Source of the DNA: Alphaproteobacteria bacterium
Lineage (GTDB): Bacteria > Pseudomonadota > Alphaproteobacteria > Sphingomonadales > Sphingomonadaceae
Reading direction: 5' to 3'
DNA: 64,000 bases
Assembly: GCA_005883305.1 (NCBI GenBank)
Contig: VBAC01000001.1
Coordinates: 2,585,793-2,649,792, forward strand
Under the pieces are notes generated by a model. It had not been told where the DNA came from. It ran no database searches and was given only the letters and a program-made list of their open reading frames with translations. The position numbers and the translations under genes were made by a program. This document shows positions 51,649 through 60,920 of this stretch, in pieces (position 1 is the first letter of the stretch; each line of letters opens with the position of its first letter).

Positions 51649-52893
51649 GTGAGCAAGGGTCCGCAGAAGGTCCGGGGAACCCAGGACATGATCGGCGAGG
51701 AGGCGGACCGATTCCACCGCGTCGTCGACGCGTTCGATCGGGTGCGCCGGCTCTACGCCTTCCAGCATATCGAGGTGCCGGTGTTCGAGGCGACCGAGGT
51801 GTTCGCCCGATCGCTCGGCGAGACCACCGACGTCGTCTCCAAGGAGATGTACACGTTTCTGGACCGCGGCGGCGAGAGCCTGACCTTGCGCCCTGAATTC
51901 ACCGCCGGAATCTGCCGCGCCTTCATCTCCGACGGCTGGCAGCAATATACGCCGATGAAGGTCGCCACCTGGGGCGCGGCCTTCCGCTACGAGCGCCCGC
52001 AAAAGGGCCGCTTCCGCCAGTTCCACCAGCTCGACGCGGAGATCATCGGCGCCGCCGAGCCCGCCGCCGATGTCGAGCTGATCGCCATGGCCGCGCAATT
52101 GCTCGGCGAGCTCGGCCTTGCGGATCGCGTCGAGCTCAGGATCAACACGCTCGGCGATCCGGCGACTCGCGAGGCCTGGCGCGCGGCCCTGGTCGAGCAT
52201 TTCGCGGCGCGCGAGGCCGATCTTTCCAACGAAAGCCGCGAGCGGCTCGAGAAGAACCCGCTGAGGATCCTCGATTCCAAGCAGCACCAGGATTTCCCGG
52301 TCGTCGACAGCGCCCCGGTGATCGACGATTTCCTGACCCAGGAAGCCGCGGACGTGTTCGGCGCGGTCACCGCCGGGCTCGACCGGATCGGGGTCAAATG
52401 GACCCGCGACGCGCGGCTCGTGCGCGGCCTCGATTATTACCGGCACACCACGTTCGAATATGTCACGAGCGATCTCGGCGCCCAGGCCCAGGTGGTCGGC
52501 GGCGGCCGCTATGACGGGCTGATCGAGAGCATGGGCGGCCCGTCGACCCCGGCGGTCGGCTGGGCGGCGGGGATCGAGCGGATGGCGATGCTGCTCGACA
52601 TGCCCGAGGCCTCGGGGATCGACGCCGCCTTGGTGCCGATGGGCGAGGCGGCCATGGCGGAATCGACGACGCTGATCGCCGCGCTGCGCGGCGCCGGGCT
52701 GGTTTGCGACATGGCCTTTCGCGGCAACCTCAAGCGGCGGATGCAGAAGGCCGGCGCCAGCGGCGCCCGGCACGCGGTGCTGATCGGCGACGACGAGCTC
52801 GCCCGCGGCGGCGCCACGGTCAAGAATCTCGCGAGCGGGGAGCAGCGCGACGTGCCCTTTGCCGGCCTTGCGGCGTTTCTCGGCGCGTCATGA
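51649..52893 (+). CDS. hisS: Histidine--tRNA ligase
   Basis: 414 residues from GTG 51649, giving the family-like start [14 protein letters not shown]. Class II motifs: [20 protein letters not shown], motif 2 region [20 protein letters not shown], the His-binding [12 protein letters not shown] and motif 3 [11 protein letters not shown]-terminal anticodon-binding domain. The stop overlaps prfA (ATGA), so hisS, prfA and prmC form an operon. Confidence 0.97.
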   Translation: MSKGPQKVRGTQDMIGEEADRFHRVVDAFDRVRRLYAFQHIEVPVFEATEVFARSLGETTDVVSKEMYTFLDRGGESLTLRPEFTAGICRAFISDGWQQYTPMKVATWGAAFRYERPQKGRFRQFHQLDAEIIGAAEPAADVELIAMAAQLLGELGLADRVELRINTLGDPATREAWRAALVEHFAAREADLSNESRERLEKNPLRILDSKQHQDFPVVDSAPVIDDFLTQEAADVFGAVTAGLDRIGVKWTRDARLVRGLDYYRHTTFEYVTSDLGAQAQVVGGGRYDGLIESMGGPSTPAVGWAAGIERMAMLLDMPEASGIDAALVPMGEAAMAESTTLIAALRGAGLVCDMAFRGNLKRRMQKAGASGARHAVLIGDDELARGGATVKNLASGEQRDVPFAGLAAFLGAS

Positions 52894-53966
52894 CTCCTTT
52901 CTCGGCCGAACGGATCGCCGCCATCGAGGCGCGCAAGGAAGAGCTGCAGCAGGCGATGTCGGCGCCCGATCTCGCGGCCGAGACCTTCGTGCGCCTGTCC
53001 AAGGATTATGCCGAGATCTTGCCCGTCGCCGAGGCTGCGCGGGAGGTCCGGCGGATCCGGGCCGAAATCGAGGTGATCCAGGAGATGCTCGCCGATCCGA
53101 GCCCCGAGATACGCGACATGGCGCAGGAGGAGATGGCGGCGCTCCAGACGCAGCTGCCCGAGGCCGAGCGCGCGCTGGCGCTGAAGCTGCTTCCGCGCGA
53201 CGCCGCCGACGAGCGCGCGGCGATGCTCGAGATCCGCGCCGGTACCGGCGGAGACGAGGCGGCCCTCTTCGCCGGCGACCTTTTGCGCATGTACCAGCGC
53301 TACGCCGAAAATCGCGGCTGGCGCTTCGAGATGATCTCCGCCAGCCAGTCCGAGGTCGGCGGCTTCAAGGAAGCGATCGCCTCGGTCTCCGGCCAGGGGG
53401 TGTTCGCTCGGCTGAAGTTCGAAAGCGGAGTCCACCGCGTCCAGCGCGTGCCGGTGACGGAGAGCGGCGGGCGAATCCATACCTCCGCGGCGACCGTCGC
53501 AGTCCTGCCCGAGGCGGAGGATGTCGACGTCCAGATCGACGACAAGGACCTCAGGATCGATGTTTACCGCTCGTCGGGCCCCGGCGGCCAGTCGGTCAAC
53601 ACCACCGACAGCGCGGTGCGGATCACCCATTTGCCCACGGGCCTCGTCGTCATCCAGCAGGACGAGAAATCGCAGCACAAGAACAAGGCCAAGGCGCTGA
53701 AAGTGCTTCGCACCCGCCTCTACGAGCTGGAGCGCGAGCGGCTGGCCAGCGAGCGGGCCGGAGCGCGCAAGTCGATGGTCGGCTCGGGCGACCGCTCGGA
53801 GCGCATCCGCACCTACAATTTCCCGCAAGGGCGGGTGACCGACCACCGAATCAACCTCACCCTCCACCGCCTCCCCGAAATCCTCGAAGGCCAGCTCGAC
53901 GAGCTGATCTCGGCATTGAGCTCCGAGGACGAGGCCGAGCGGCTGGCGAGCCTGGATGAGAGCTGA
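52890..53966 (+). CDS. prfA: Peptide chain release factor 1
   Basis: 358 residues. GGQ loop in [19 protein letters not shown] and codon-recognition region in [19 protein letters not shown] onward. Terminates translation at UAA and UAG. ATG at 52890 overlaps the hisS stop; the end overlaps prmC by 11 nt. PrmC methylates the Gln of its GGQ motif, which fits the gene order. Confidence 0.97.
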   Translation: MTPFSAERIAAIEARKEELQQAMSAPDLAAETFVRLSKDYAEILPVAEAAREVRRIRAEIEVIQEMLADPSPEIRDMAQEEMAALQTQLPEAERALALKLLPRDAADERAAMLEIRAGTGGDEAALFAGDLLRMYQRYAENRGWRFEMISASQSEVGGFKEAIASVSGQGVFARLKFESGVHRVQRVPVTESGGRIHTSAATVAVLPEAEDVDVQIDDKDLRIDVYRSSGPGGQSVNTTDSAVRITHLPTGLVVIQQDEKSQHKNKAKALKVLRTRLYELERERLASERAGARKSMVGSGDRSERIRTYNFPQGRVTDHRINLTLHRLPEILEGQLDELISALSSEDEAERLASLDES

Positions 53967-54897
53967 GCAGCCCAAGAAGCCCTCCCCCTCGATGGGGGAG
54001 GGTTTGGGTGGGGGTGGAGTCTCCGGAAAGACCCCGCCCTTCATTGACGTTCACCCCACCCCAACCCCTCCCCATCAAGGGGAGGGGCTTGTCCGCCGCG
54101 TCCTCGCCGACGGCGCGGCCCGCCTTGCCGCGGTCAGTGACACGCCCCGTCTCGATGCCGAGCTGCTGATGGCCCACGCACTGGGAATCGAGCGCGAGAC
54201 GCTGCTGCTCCGCCGCCTGGACGATTCCGTCCCTGCCTCCTTCGCCGCGCTCCTCGACCGCCGCCTCGCCCACGAACCGGTCGCCTACATCACCGGCCGC
54301 CGCGCCTTCTGGACGATCGCGCTGGAGGTCGGCCCCGGCGTGCTCATCCCGCGCCCGGACAGCGAGGCCCTGATCGAGGCGGCGGTGGTGCGGTTCGGAA
54401 AGGCCGGGCCGCGCCGGATCCTCGATCTCGGCACCGGGCCGGGCACGTTGCTGCTCGCCGCGCTCGACCAGTGGCCCGAGGCGAGCGGGCTCGGCGTCGA
54501 CGGGTCGCCCGCCGCTCTGGCCTATGCCCGCCGAAACGGCGATGCGCGCGCGGAATTCCGCCTCGGCGACTGGGGCGAAGCGATCGCCGAGCGCTTCGAC
54601 CTCATCCTCTGCAACCCGCCTTATGTCGAAGCGGGGGCCGACCTTCCGCCCGATGTCGCGCGCTATGAGCCCGATGCCGCGCTCTATGCGGGGCCCGACG
54701 GGCTCGATTGCTACCGGCTCCTCGCGCCGCAGTTTCGCGCCCTTCTCGCGCCCGGCGGAATCGTCTGCCTCGAGATCGGCGCCGGGCAGGAAAGCGCGGT
54801 GAGCGCGCTGATGGCGGCGGAGGGATTCACGATAGAGTCACGCATGGACCTTAAAGGGATCGCTCGATGCCTCGTCTTGAGCGTTGATCCAGAATAA
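53956..54897 (+). CDS. prmC: Release factor glutamine methyltransferase, with repeat-encoded insert
   Basis: 313 residues. The catalytic NPPY motif ([12 protein letters not shown]) and SAM motif ([15 protein letters not shown]) are intact; methylates the GGQ glutamine of release factors. The usual N-terminus ([20 protein letters not shown]) is preceded by about 38 residues (8-45) encoded by a palindromic repeat ([16 protein letters not shown] and [12 protein letters not shown]). No start codon lies between the repeat and residue 71, so the repeat must be translated. ATG 53956 overlaps the end of prfA. Confidence 0.92.
   Translation: MRAEQPKKPSPSMGEGLGGGGVSGKTPPFIDVHPTPTPPHQGEGLVRRVLADGAARLAAVSDTPRLDAELLMAHALGIERETLLLRRLDDSVPASFAALLDRRLAHEPVAYITGRRAFWTIALEVGPGVLIPRPDSEALIEAAVVRFGKAGPRRILDLGTGPGTLLLAALDQWPEASGLGVDGSPAALAYARRNGDARAEFRLGDWGEAIAERFDLILCNPPYVEAGADLPPDVARYEPDAALYAGPDGLDCYRLLAPQFRALLAPGGIVCLEIGAGQESAVSALMAAEGFTIESRMDLKGIARCLVLSVDPE
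53977..54090. repeat. Inverted repeat inside prmC, CCCTCCCCCTCGATGGGGG family
   Basis: AAGCCCTCCCCCTCGATGGG at the left and CCCCATCAAGGGGAGGGGCTT-type sequence at the right, with GGTTTGGGTGGGGGTGGAGT / TCACCCCACCCCAACCCC arms inside. It lies wholly within the coding region of prmC and keeps the frame (114 bp, a multiple of three). Confidence 0.88.
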
Positions 54898-54908
54898 GAC
54901 TTTTTTCC

Positions 54909-54937
54909 TTGGATTTCCGTATTTCGCTGTCTACATA
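54909..54937 (+). promoter_or_regulatory. Possible promoter upstream of the DUF4167 gene
   Basis: TTGGAT, a 17-bp spacer and TACATA, about 210 bp before the DUF4167 start. The long leader after it (54938-55149) holds no gene that I can see. Confidence 0.35.
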
Positions 54938-55149
54938 GGGCGCAGGGACGGGGCCAAGCACAGCAGCGGATGCGTGAAGGCCTGACGTCGCCGACCCCCG
55001 ATGGCTTGGTCGCTTGCGAAGAGGCGGTTTCGGAAGTGGTGGCTGGCGCTGCATGCGGCGCTCGCCTCCCGGGTCGCGCAAGACAAGGAGGCCGGGACAG
55101 GCCCGGCTGCAACGTGGGGCAATAGCACTCGCTTGGTAAGGATTTTCGT

Positions 55150-55779
55150 TTGATCAACAATCGTCAGGGCGGCCGCAGGCGCGGCCGCGGCGGCAGCGGC
55201 GGCGGTCGTCCGCCGGGCGCCAACCCCAATCCGGGCAACCGCCAGGACAACCGGCAGCGCGGCAACGCGGCCCAGCTGCTCGAAAAATATAAGGGCCTCG
55301 CCCGCGACGCCCAGATGGGCGGCGATCGCGTCCAGACCGAATATTACCTTCAATATGCGGATCATTACTTCCGCGTCCTGAACGAGAGCCGCTCCCGCTT
55401 CGAGGAGCAGCGCCGCACGCGCGACGACTATCAGGACGATGACGAGGATCAGGACCAGGAGGCCGAAGGCTCCCGCGACTCCTCCGACCGCGACGACGAG
55501 GACAACGAGTCTCAGGTGCGCGAAGAGCCCCGCCGGGAAGAGCCTCGCCAGGAAGAGCCTCGCCGCGACGCCCGCAACGGCGAATATCGAACGCGCCCGC
55601 GGCGCGAGCGCCGGCCGGAGCGCGAGGAAGGCGACGAGGAGCGTATCGCGCTCGACGTGCTCCCGCCGGCCATCTCGCCGGCGAACGAGGAAGGCGAGGC
55701 CGAAGCGCCCCGAGCGCCCCGCGTCCGCCGTCCGCGCCGACCGCGCGACAATGACGAGGACATCGCTCCCGCGGCGTAA
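55150..55779 (+). CDS. DUF4167 protein
   Basis: 209 residues from TTG 55150 (TTG ATC AAC). The N-terminal DUF4167 block is typical of alphaproteobacteria: INNRQGGRRRGRGGSGGGRP, a linker, then NAAQLLEKYKGLARDAQMGG and DRVQTEYYLQYADHYFRVLN. The rest is a very charged, disordered tail with EEPRREEP repeats. Placement after prfA-prmC is common in this class. Thought to be nucleic-acid associated from its basic start; function unknown. Confidence 0.85.
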   Translation: MINNRQGGRRRGRGGSGGGRPPGANPNPGNRQDNRQRGNAAQLLEKYKGLARDAQMGGDRVQTEYYLQYADHYFRVLNESRSRFEEQRRTRDDYQDDDEDQDQEAEGSRDSSDRDDEDNESQVREEPRREEPRQEEPRRDARNGEYRTRPRRERRPEREEGDEERIALDVLPPAISPANEEGEAEAPRAPRVRRPRRPRDNDEDIAPAA

Positions 55780-55855
55780 GGCCGGGCGCATTGTTCATTG
55801 ACCTGTAACCCGCACTGTAGGACGCTTCCCCTCAAACAATGAGGGAAGCGTCCTG

Positions 55856-57259
55856 ATGCGTTCGGTCTTTCTGCTGTCGGCCCTCTTCGCAAGCTCCGCG
55901 CTCGCCCAGATCAGCGCCGAGATTCCGCCGCCTTCGCAGAGCGCGCAGGGCGAGGTCGCGGTGACCATCTACAACAACAATCTGGCTTTGGTGCAGGACC
56001 GGCGCCAGCTCGCCATCCCCTCGGGCCGCTCGCGCCAGGAATTTCCCGACGTTTCCGCCCAGATCCGCCCGGAGACGGTGACCCTGACCGGCGACGGCAT
56101 CGGAATCGTCGAGCAGAATTTCGATTTCGACCTGCTCTCGCCCCAGGCGCTGATGCAGAAGGCGGTCGGCGAGACGGTCACGCTGGTGCGGGTCAATCCC
56201 GCGACCGGCGCCGAGACCCGCGAGCGCGCCCGGGTGCTCGCCGCGAACGGCGGCGTCGTCCTCCAGATCGGCGAGCGGATCGAGGTGCTTCGCGACGACG
56301 GGCTGCCGGTTCGGGTGATCTTCGACCGGGTGCCGGAGAATCTGCGCGCGCGCCCGACCCTTTCGGTCACCGTGCAGAGCGAGGCCGCCGGGCGGCGGCC
56401 GCTGACCCTCACCTACCTTACCCCCGGCCTCGGCTGGAGCGCCGACTATGTCGCCCTGTTCGACGAGGGCGCAGGGCGGATGGACGTCCAGGGCTGGATC
56501 ACTCTGACCAACAGCAGCGGAACGCCCTACACCAACGCCAACGTGCTGCTCGTCGCCGGCGCCGTCGGAGTGATGGGCCAGCCGCAGCCCTACCCGGCGC
56601 GGCGCGGCGCGACCGCGCCGCTCCGGCAGGCGGGCACTGAGACCGCGGACCGCGAGCGGCTGGGCGATTTCTACCTCTATCCGCTCCCCGAGCGGACGAC
56701 GATCGCCAACCAGCAGACCAAGCAGGTGAGCTTCCTCGACGTCCACAATTCGCCGGCGAGCCGGGCCTACGAATATCGCAACGCCTGGATGCACACGACC
56801 GACCAGCCGGAAAGCGCCAATAGCGTGCTTCGCTTCTCCAGCGCGCGCGAGCAGGGCCTGGGCGACGCGCTCCCGGCCGGCACGGTCCGCGTCTATCAGC
56901 GCGACGCTCGGGGCAATCCGCAATTCGTCGGCGAAAGCCCGATCGGCCACACCCCGATGGGATCGGCGATCGGGCTCAGCACGGGTCAGGCGTTCGACGT
57001 CAAGGTCCATCCGGTCGTGGAGCGGCGCGAGCGCGTCTCCGACGTTCGCTTCCGAACGACGATGCGCTACACGCTGACCAACGCCACGCCCGTCCCTGTG
57101 ACCGTCGACCTGATCCAGGCGGGCCTGTGGGCCGACACGCGCATTCTCCAGGAAAGCCAGCCGAGCCAGCGCGGGTCCGCGGACGATACTTTGTGGCACG
57201 TCACCGTCCCGGCCAATGGCGAGGCGAGCGTCACGGCGACCTTCGACACCAGGTACTGA
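55856..57259 (+). CDS. Exported DUF4139 protein
   Basis: 467 residues with a signal peptide (RSVFLLSALFASSALAQ). DUF4139 features: VTIYNNNLALVQDRRQL at the start, LTYLTPGLGWSADYVALFDE in the middle and FYLYPLPERTTIANQQTKQV followed by VPANGEASVTATFDTRY at the end. Probably periplasmic or outer-membrane bound and rich in beta structure. Function unknown. The next gene, 8 bp on, is a second member of the family; the two appear to form an operon. Confidence 0.85.
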   Translation: MRSVFLLSALFASSALAQISAEIPPPSQSAQGEVAVTIYNNNLALVQDRRQLAIPSGRSRQEFPDVSAQIRPETVTLTGDGIGIVEQNFDFDLLSPQALMQKAVGETVTLVRVNPATGAETRERARVLAANGGVVLQIGERIEVLRDDGLPVRVIFDRVPENLRARPTLSVTVQSEAAGRRPLTLTYLTPGLGWSADYVALFDEGAGRMDVQGWITLTNSSGTPYTNANVLLVAGAVGVMGQPQPYPARRGATAPLRQAGTETADRERLGDFYLYPLPERTTIANQQTKQVSFLDVHNSPASRAYEYRNAWMHTTDQPESANSVLRFSSAREQGLGDALPAGTVRVYQRDARGNPQFVGESPIGHTPMGSAIGLSTGQAFDVKVHPVVERRERVSDVRFRTTMRYTLTNATPVPVTVDLIQAGLWADTRILQESQPSQRGSADDTLWHVTVPANGEASVTATFDTRY

Positions 57260-57267
57260 GCCCGCCG

Positions 57268-58827
57268 ATGCGCCGGCTGGCCCACGCTTTGTTGCTCGCG
57301 CTCGCTGCCTGTCCGGCAGCGGCAGAGGCCCAGCGGGTCGTGACTTCCCCCGGTCCCGGCCACGTCGCCGTCACCGTCTATCGCGATCCGAATCGCGGGC
57401 CCGGCGACGCCTTCAATCTCAACTGGCTGAACGGCTACGCCCTGATCAGCGAGACCCGACAGATCACGCTGGAACCGGGCGAATCCGAAATCCGCTTCGA
57501 AGGCGTCGCCGGCGGCATCATCCCGCAAAGCGCGATCGTCACCGGCCTTCCGGAAGGGCTGATCGAGCGCAACCGCGACGCTTATCTGCTGTCGCCGGCA
57601 ACGCTGCTCGACCGATCGCTCGGCCGGCGCGTGACGATCCGGCGGACGTCGCGGGCGACCGGCGCGGTGAGGGAGACCGAGGCGATCATCCGAAGCAGCG
57701 CGAACGGAGCGGTCGTGCTCCAGACGGCGGACGGCTTCGAATCGCTGCGCTGCACCGGTCTCAATGAAACTTTGATCTACGATTCGGTGCCGCAGGGCCT
57801 TTCGGCGCGGCCGACCTTGTCGGTTCGCGCCCGTTCGTCCGGTTCGGTGACGGCGACCGTCACGCTCTCCTATCTCGCCAGCGGCTTCGACTGGCAGGCC
57901 AATTATATCGCCAATCTCGACGAGGACGGCCGCCACCTCCAGCTCTTCGCCTGGCTTACCCTCGCGAGCAACGACGAGACGAGCTTCCCCGACGCCGATG
58001 CCGCGGCCGTCGCCGGGCGCCTCAACCGCGAGCCGATCCGGATCCAGCCGCGCGAAGGCGGCCCGCTCAACCTGCAATGCTGGCCGCAAGGAACGACGAG
58101 CGACATTCTCAACAGTCTACCCCCGCCTCCGGCCCCGCTTTCGGCGGACTTCGCCGGCGAAGCGATCACCGTAACCGGTTCGCGGGTTCGGCGCGCCAAT
58201 CTCCAATCCGCGGCTCCGGTCACCGTGGTGAATGCCGAGCTTGAAGCCTTGGGCGACGTCAAGCTCTACCGGATTCCGGAGCCGGTCACCGTCGCCGCCA
58301 ACGGGCAGAAGCAGGTCGCTCTGCTCCACCGCGATTCGGTAGAGGCCGATCTCGTCTACCGCCGGCATGTCGGGTTCTTCGACGGCAGCGACGCCGAACC
58401 CCAGCCCGCGACCCTGGTCCTCGTCACCCGCAACCGGGAGCGGCAGGGGCTCGGGCTGCCGCTGCCGGCCGGCCAGATGGTCCTGTTCGCGGCCGGCGAG
58501 GGCCGCCCGATCCTGCTCGGTCAGGGCACGGTGGAGGATCTCGCGGTCGGGCAGGACGTCGACATCGAGCTTGGCGAGATGGGCGGGGTCAGGACTGAGC
58601 TCACCTCCGTCGAGCGCGGGAAGGGGCGCCGCGACTATGTGTTGCTGGTCACCAACGATCATTCGGCCGCGGTCCGCTTCGAGGCCGAGTTCGCGGATTC
58701 CGGTCCGAGCTTCCGCCCGTCCTCGCGCCTCGGCCGGCGCAACGGGCATCCGCTGTGGACGGTCACGGTCCCCGCCAACGGCAACGTAAGCCTGCGCTAT
58801 CGCCTGATCATGCCCGAGGAGGAATAG
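57268..58827 (+). CDS. Exported DUF4139 protein with a TonB-receptor-plug-like segment
   Basis: 519 residues with a signal peptide (RRLAHALLLALAACPAAAEA). DUF4139 blocks: NWLNGYALISETRQITLEPG, LSYLASGFDWQANYIANLDE, VKLYRIPEPVTVAANGQKQV and LWTVTVPANGNVSLRYRLIM. Between residues about 297 and 325 lies EAITVTGSRVRRANLQSAAP followed by VTVVNAELEALG, which reads like the start of the plug of a TonB-dependent receptor (VTGSRI...N...SPVTVV). No barrel follows. Function unknown. Confidence 0.82.
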   Translation: MRRLAHALLLALAACPAAAEAQRVVTSPGPGHVAVTVYRDPNRGPGDAFNLNWLNGYALISETRQITLEPGESEIRFEGVAGGIIPQSAIVTGLPEGLIERNRDAYLLSPATLLDRSLGRRVTIRRTSRATGAVRETEAIIRSSANGAVVLQTADGFESLRCTGLNETLIYDSVPQGLSARPTLSVRARSSGSVTATVTLSYLASGFDWQANYIANLDEDGRHLQLFAWLTLASNDETSFPDADAAAVAGRLNREPIRIQPREGGPLNLQCWPQGTTSDILNSLPPPPAPLSADFAGEAITVTGSRVRRANLQSAAPVTVVNAELEALGDVKLYRIPEPVTVAANGQKQVALLHRDSVEADLVYRRHVGFFDGSDAEPQPATLVLVTRNRERQGLGLPLPAGQMVLFAAGEGRPILLGQGTVEDLAVGQDVDIELGEMGGVRTELTSVERGKGRRDYVLLVTNDHSAAVRFEAEFADSGPSFRPSSRLGRRNGHPLWTVTVPANGNVSLRYRLIMPEEE

Positions 58828-58870
58828 GCGCCCCGTTGCGTTCGCCAAATTGGGGGGCGCGCGAACGGGT

Positions 58871-58985
58871 TCCCCTTCCCTCGATGGGGGAGGGGCCCCG
58901 AGGAGGGGTGGACTATCCGCAGGGACACAGACCTTCATCAACTCCACCCCCACTCAACCCTCCCCCATCAAGGGGGAGGGCTTTT
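58871..58985. repeat. Inverted repeat, CCCTCCCCCTCGATGGGGG family
   Basis: CCCTTCCCTCGATGGGGGAG at the left, CTCCCCCATCAAGGGGGAGG-like... arm at the right, with GGAGGGGTGGA / TCCACCCCCACTC inside. Same element as in prmC (53977-54090), here between the DUF4139 gene and the first lectin gene, where it may end transcription (CTTTTGC follows). Confidence 0.75.
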
Positions 58986-59113
58986 GCGATCCGCTTCGCG
59001 AGCGCGCCTTGCCGGCGGGTGCGAGGCGAATGTTGGCGGCGTAACGATCCCCGCCTAATCTCTCCCTACGGGCCGAGTCGGGGTGCGGCCGGCCTTCAGC
59101 GAGGGGAGATGAT

Positions 59114-59416
59114 ATGGCGCAGGACAATCCGAATTATCCGGTCGGGACCGCTTCGGTGAACTGGCTCGACAATCAGGGCCAGGTTCACATCCGGGTATAT
59201 TCGACCGACGGCTACAACGTGATCGAGCGCTGCTGGGACGGCAACGGCTGGTACACCGGCTCCTTCGCCCAGCCCGGCGCCAGCGTCTCGGCGACCGCGT
59301 GGCAGGGAAGCGGGGGCCTGTCGATCCGGGTCTATTGCACGGCCCAGGACAAGACCGCCGAATGGTGCATCGACCAGGGCGGCGGCTGGTATCAGGGCGC
59401 CTACACCACGGAATGA
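59114..59416 (+). CDS. RSL-like two-blade fucose lectin, copy 1
   Basis: 100 residues. Two repeats of a fucolectin propeller blade: ASVNWLDNQGQVHIRVYSTD + NVIERCWDGNGWYTGSF, and SATAWQGSGGLSIRVYCTAQ + AEWCIDQGGGWYQGAY. The pattern IRVY-x(n)-E-x-C-W-DGNGWYTGxF matches the small Ralstonia lectin RSL, which trimerises into a six-bladed propeller and binds L-fucose. Arg of IRVY, Glu and the Trp pair of the first site are kept; the second site has Ile in place of Trp (CIDQ). No signal peptide. GAGGGGAGATGAT precedes the ATG. Confidence 0.82.
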   Translation: MAQDNPNYPVGTASVNWLDNQGQVHIRVYSTDGYNVIERCWDGNGWYTGSFAQPGASVSATAWQGSGGLSIRVYCTAQDKTAEWCIDQGGGWYQGAYTTE

Positions 59417-59418
59417 GC

Positions 59419-59491
59419 GTCCTTCGATACGCGTCTTCGCCAGGCTCAATGCCGTATCGAAGCACAAGCTCGGTCCCTCCTCGGGATGAGC
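59419..59491. repeat. Part of a REP-like repeat (CCTTCGATACG/CGTATCGAAG)
   Basis: Inverted arms TCCTTCGATACG and CCGTATCGAAG with GCTCGGTCC and CTCGGGATGAG, the same building blocks as in 29829-29976. It begins 3 bp after the stop of the first lectin gene. Confidence 0.6.
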
Positions 59492-59629
59492 GGTTCAGTA
59501 TCAACTGATCGAGCCCCGGCCACCTTTCTCGCGCGTCGTCGACAGAAGGCGTTTGCATTCGCCTCCGGATCATGACCTCAGCTTGTTGCGGAGCCGAACT
59601 GCGGCCCGGCAATCAGGCGAGGACAAGGC

Positions 59630-59914
59630 ATGAGCAATAGTTTCCAGACGGCTGCGGTGAGTTGGTTCGACGAGGCGGGCAATCTGCACATCCGGGTCTA
59701 TTCCAGCGACGGCTACAAGGTGACCGAGATGTGCCTCGATGGCCCCGGCGGCTGGTTCGCCGGCTCGTTCAACCAGCCGGGGGACCACGTCTCGGCGACC
59801 TGCTGGCAGCAGAACGGATATCACGTCCGGGTCTATTGCTCGTTCGAGGGCAAGTGCGTCGAATGGAGCCTCGACGAAGGCGTCGGGTGGACGAAGGGCA
59901 AATATCCGGGCTGA
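59630..59914 (+). CDS. RSL-like two-blade fucose lectin, copy 2
   Basis: 94 residues, paralogue of the gene at 59114. QTAAVSWFDEAGNLHIRVYS, VTEMCLDGPGGWFAGSFNQP, VSATCWQQNGYHVRVYCSFE, EWSLDEGVGWTKGKYPG. The Arg and Glu of both blades are kept; Trp of the C-W-D position is Leu in both blades (CLD, SLD), so sugar contacts may differ. FNQPGDHVS is strikingly close to the RSL linker FNEPGDNVS. No signal peptide; ATG at 59630 behind GAGGACAAGGC. Confidence 0.82.
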   Translation: MSNSFQTAAVSWFDEAGNLHIRVYSSDGYKVTEMCLDGPGGWFAGSFNQPGDHVSATCWQQNGYHVRVYCSFEGKCVEWSLDEGVGWTKGKYPG

Positions 59915-59991
59915 TCGCCGGCCGCGCGCGGCTCGCCCGGTTCTCTTCTCTCGGGCAGCCTCAATTGGCTTCGACGGATTGCGCACAATTT

Positions 59992-60109
59992 GGAGTCATC
60001 CCGGCGAAGGCCGGGACCCATGAACTCGGACGGGCAAATGCAAGCCCGTAGCCGAGCATATCCTCGATGGCCTGTGTTCATGGGTCCCGGTCTTCGCCGG
60101 GATGACTCC
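59992..60109. repeat. Inverted repeat, GAGTCATCCCGGCGAAGG family, copy 2
   Basis: GGAGTCATCCCGGCGAAGGC at the left, TTCGCCGGGATGACTCC at the right, and the inner arms CCGGGACCCATGAACTC / ...TTCATGGGTCCCGG. Lies between the second lectin and the convergent thioesterase gene. Confidence 0.85.
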
Positions 60110-60173
60110 CAAAATCAGACCACCGCGTCTCGATTTTCTAATCGAGTCCGGATCTTAGGCCGACGAACCGACC

Positions 60174-60551
60174 CTAGGCGCGCTTCACCGGCCTCGGCCG
60201 GTGATTCTCGTCGAGGGCGACGAAGGTGAACAGGCCTTCGGTGACCTTGACCTCGCGCGTGCCGCGCTCCCGGCTGGCGATCACGTCGATCCGGATGCCG
60301 AGCGAGGTGCGGCCGATTCGCTCGACCCGCGCATAGACGGAGATGACGTCGCGCAGCAGGATCGGCTCGAGGAAGTTCATCGCGTCGATCGCCACGGTCG
60401 CCACCGGCCCGTCCGCCTCGCGGCTGGCGATGATTCCGGCGGCGATGTCCATCTGGCTGAGCACCCAGCCGCCGAAGATGTGGCCGTTGGCGTTGATGTC
60501 GGACGGGCCCGGCACGACCCTCAGGGTCGGCTCACCTCTCGCTTCGGTCAT
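60174..60551 (-). CDS. YciA-like acyl-CoA thioesterase
   Basis: 125 residues, hotdog fold. DINANGHIFGGWVLSQMDIA is the catalytic region (Asn/Asp) of the YciA group, then DAMNFLEPILLRDVISVYAR and FTFVALDENHRPRPV. Hydrolyses acyl-CoAs. The start overlaps the upstream gene by 20 nt. Confidence 0.92.
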   Translation of the reverse strand: MTEARGEPTLRVVPGPSDINANGHIFGGWVLSQMDIAAGIIASREADGPVATVAIDAMNFLEPILLRDVISVYARVERIGRTSLGIRIDVIASRERGTREVKVTEGLFTFVALDENHRPRPVKRA

Positions 60552-60849
60552 CGTCGTTCCAGTCGTTGCGGCCGGCCTCTTCGTCGTGCCCGGTCCGGTT
60601 GGAGAGAAAAATGAGGCCCATCAGGCCGGTGCCGACGAGCACGGTGAGACCGACGCCCGCGATCGTTGCGATCACCATGTGGATCGGCACCGGATCGCCG
60701 AAGCTCTTGAGATAGATCAGCGACAGAAGGACGCAGACCAAAGCGAGGAGCGCCATCCAGCGCATCGTCCGCTTGTAGCGCTTCCACGCCTCCGCCGCGC
60801 CTTCGTAATTCGGCGGCCGGCGCAGCGGGAGAGGATCGTGTCGAGGCAT
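60532..60849 (-). CDS. Small membrane protein (105 aa)
   Basis: A basic N-terminal third (PRHDPLPLRRPPNYEGAAEA), two membrane helices (MALLALVCVLLSLIYLKSFG; MVIATIAGVGLTVLVGTGLM) and an acidic C-terminal tail. No family recognised. It starts an operon with the thioesterase, and is divergent from the CBS gene. Confidence 0.7.
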   Translation of the reverse strand: MPRHDPLPLRRPPNYEGAAEAWKRYKRTMRWMALLALVCVLLSLIYLKSFGDPVPIHMVIATIAGVGLTVLVGTGLMGLIFLSNRTGHDEEAGRNDWNDDDRSER

Positions 60850-60920
60850 GGCTTCCCTTTGGCCTTCGCTTCTGGGATCATCAAGGGACCCCGAGTCGCT
60901 TCGAGCCGAAAGGGAGAATC

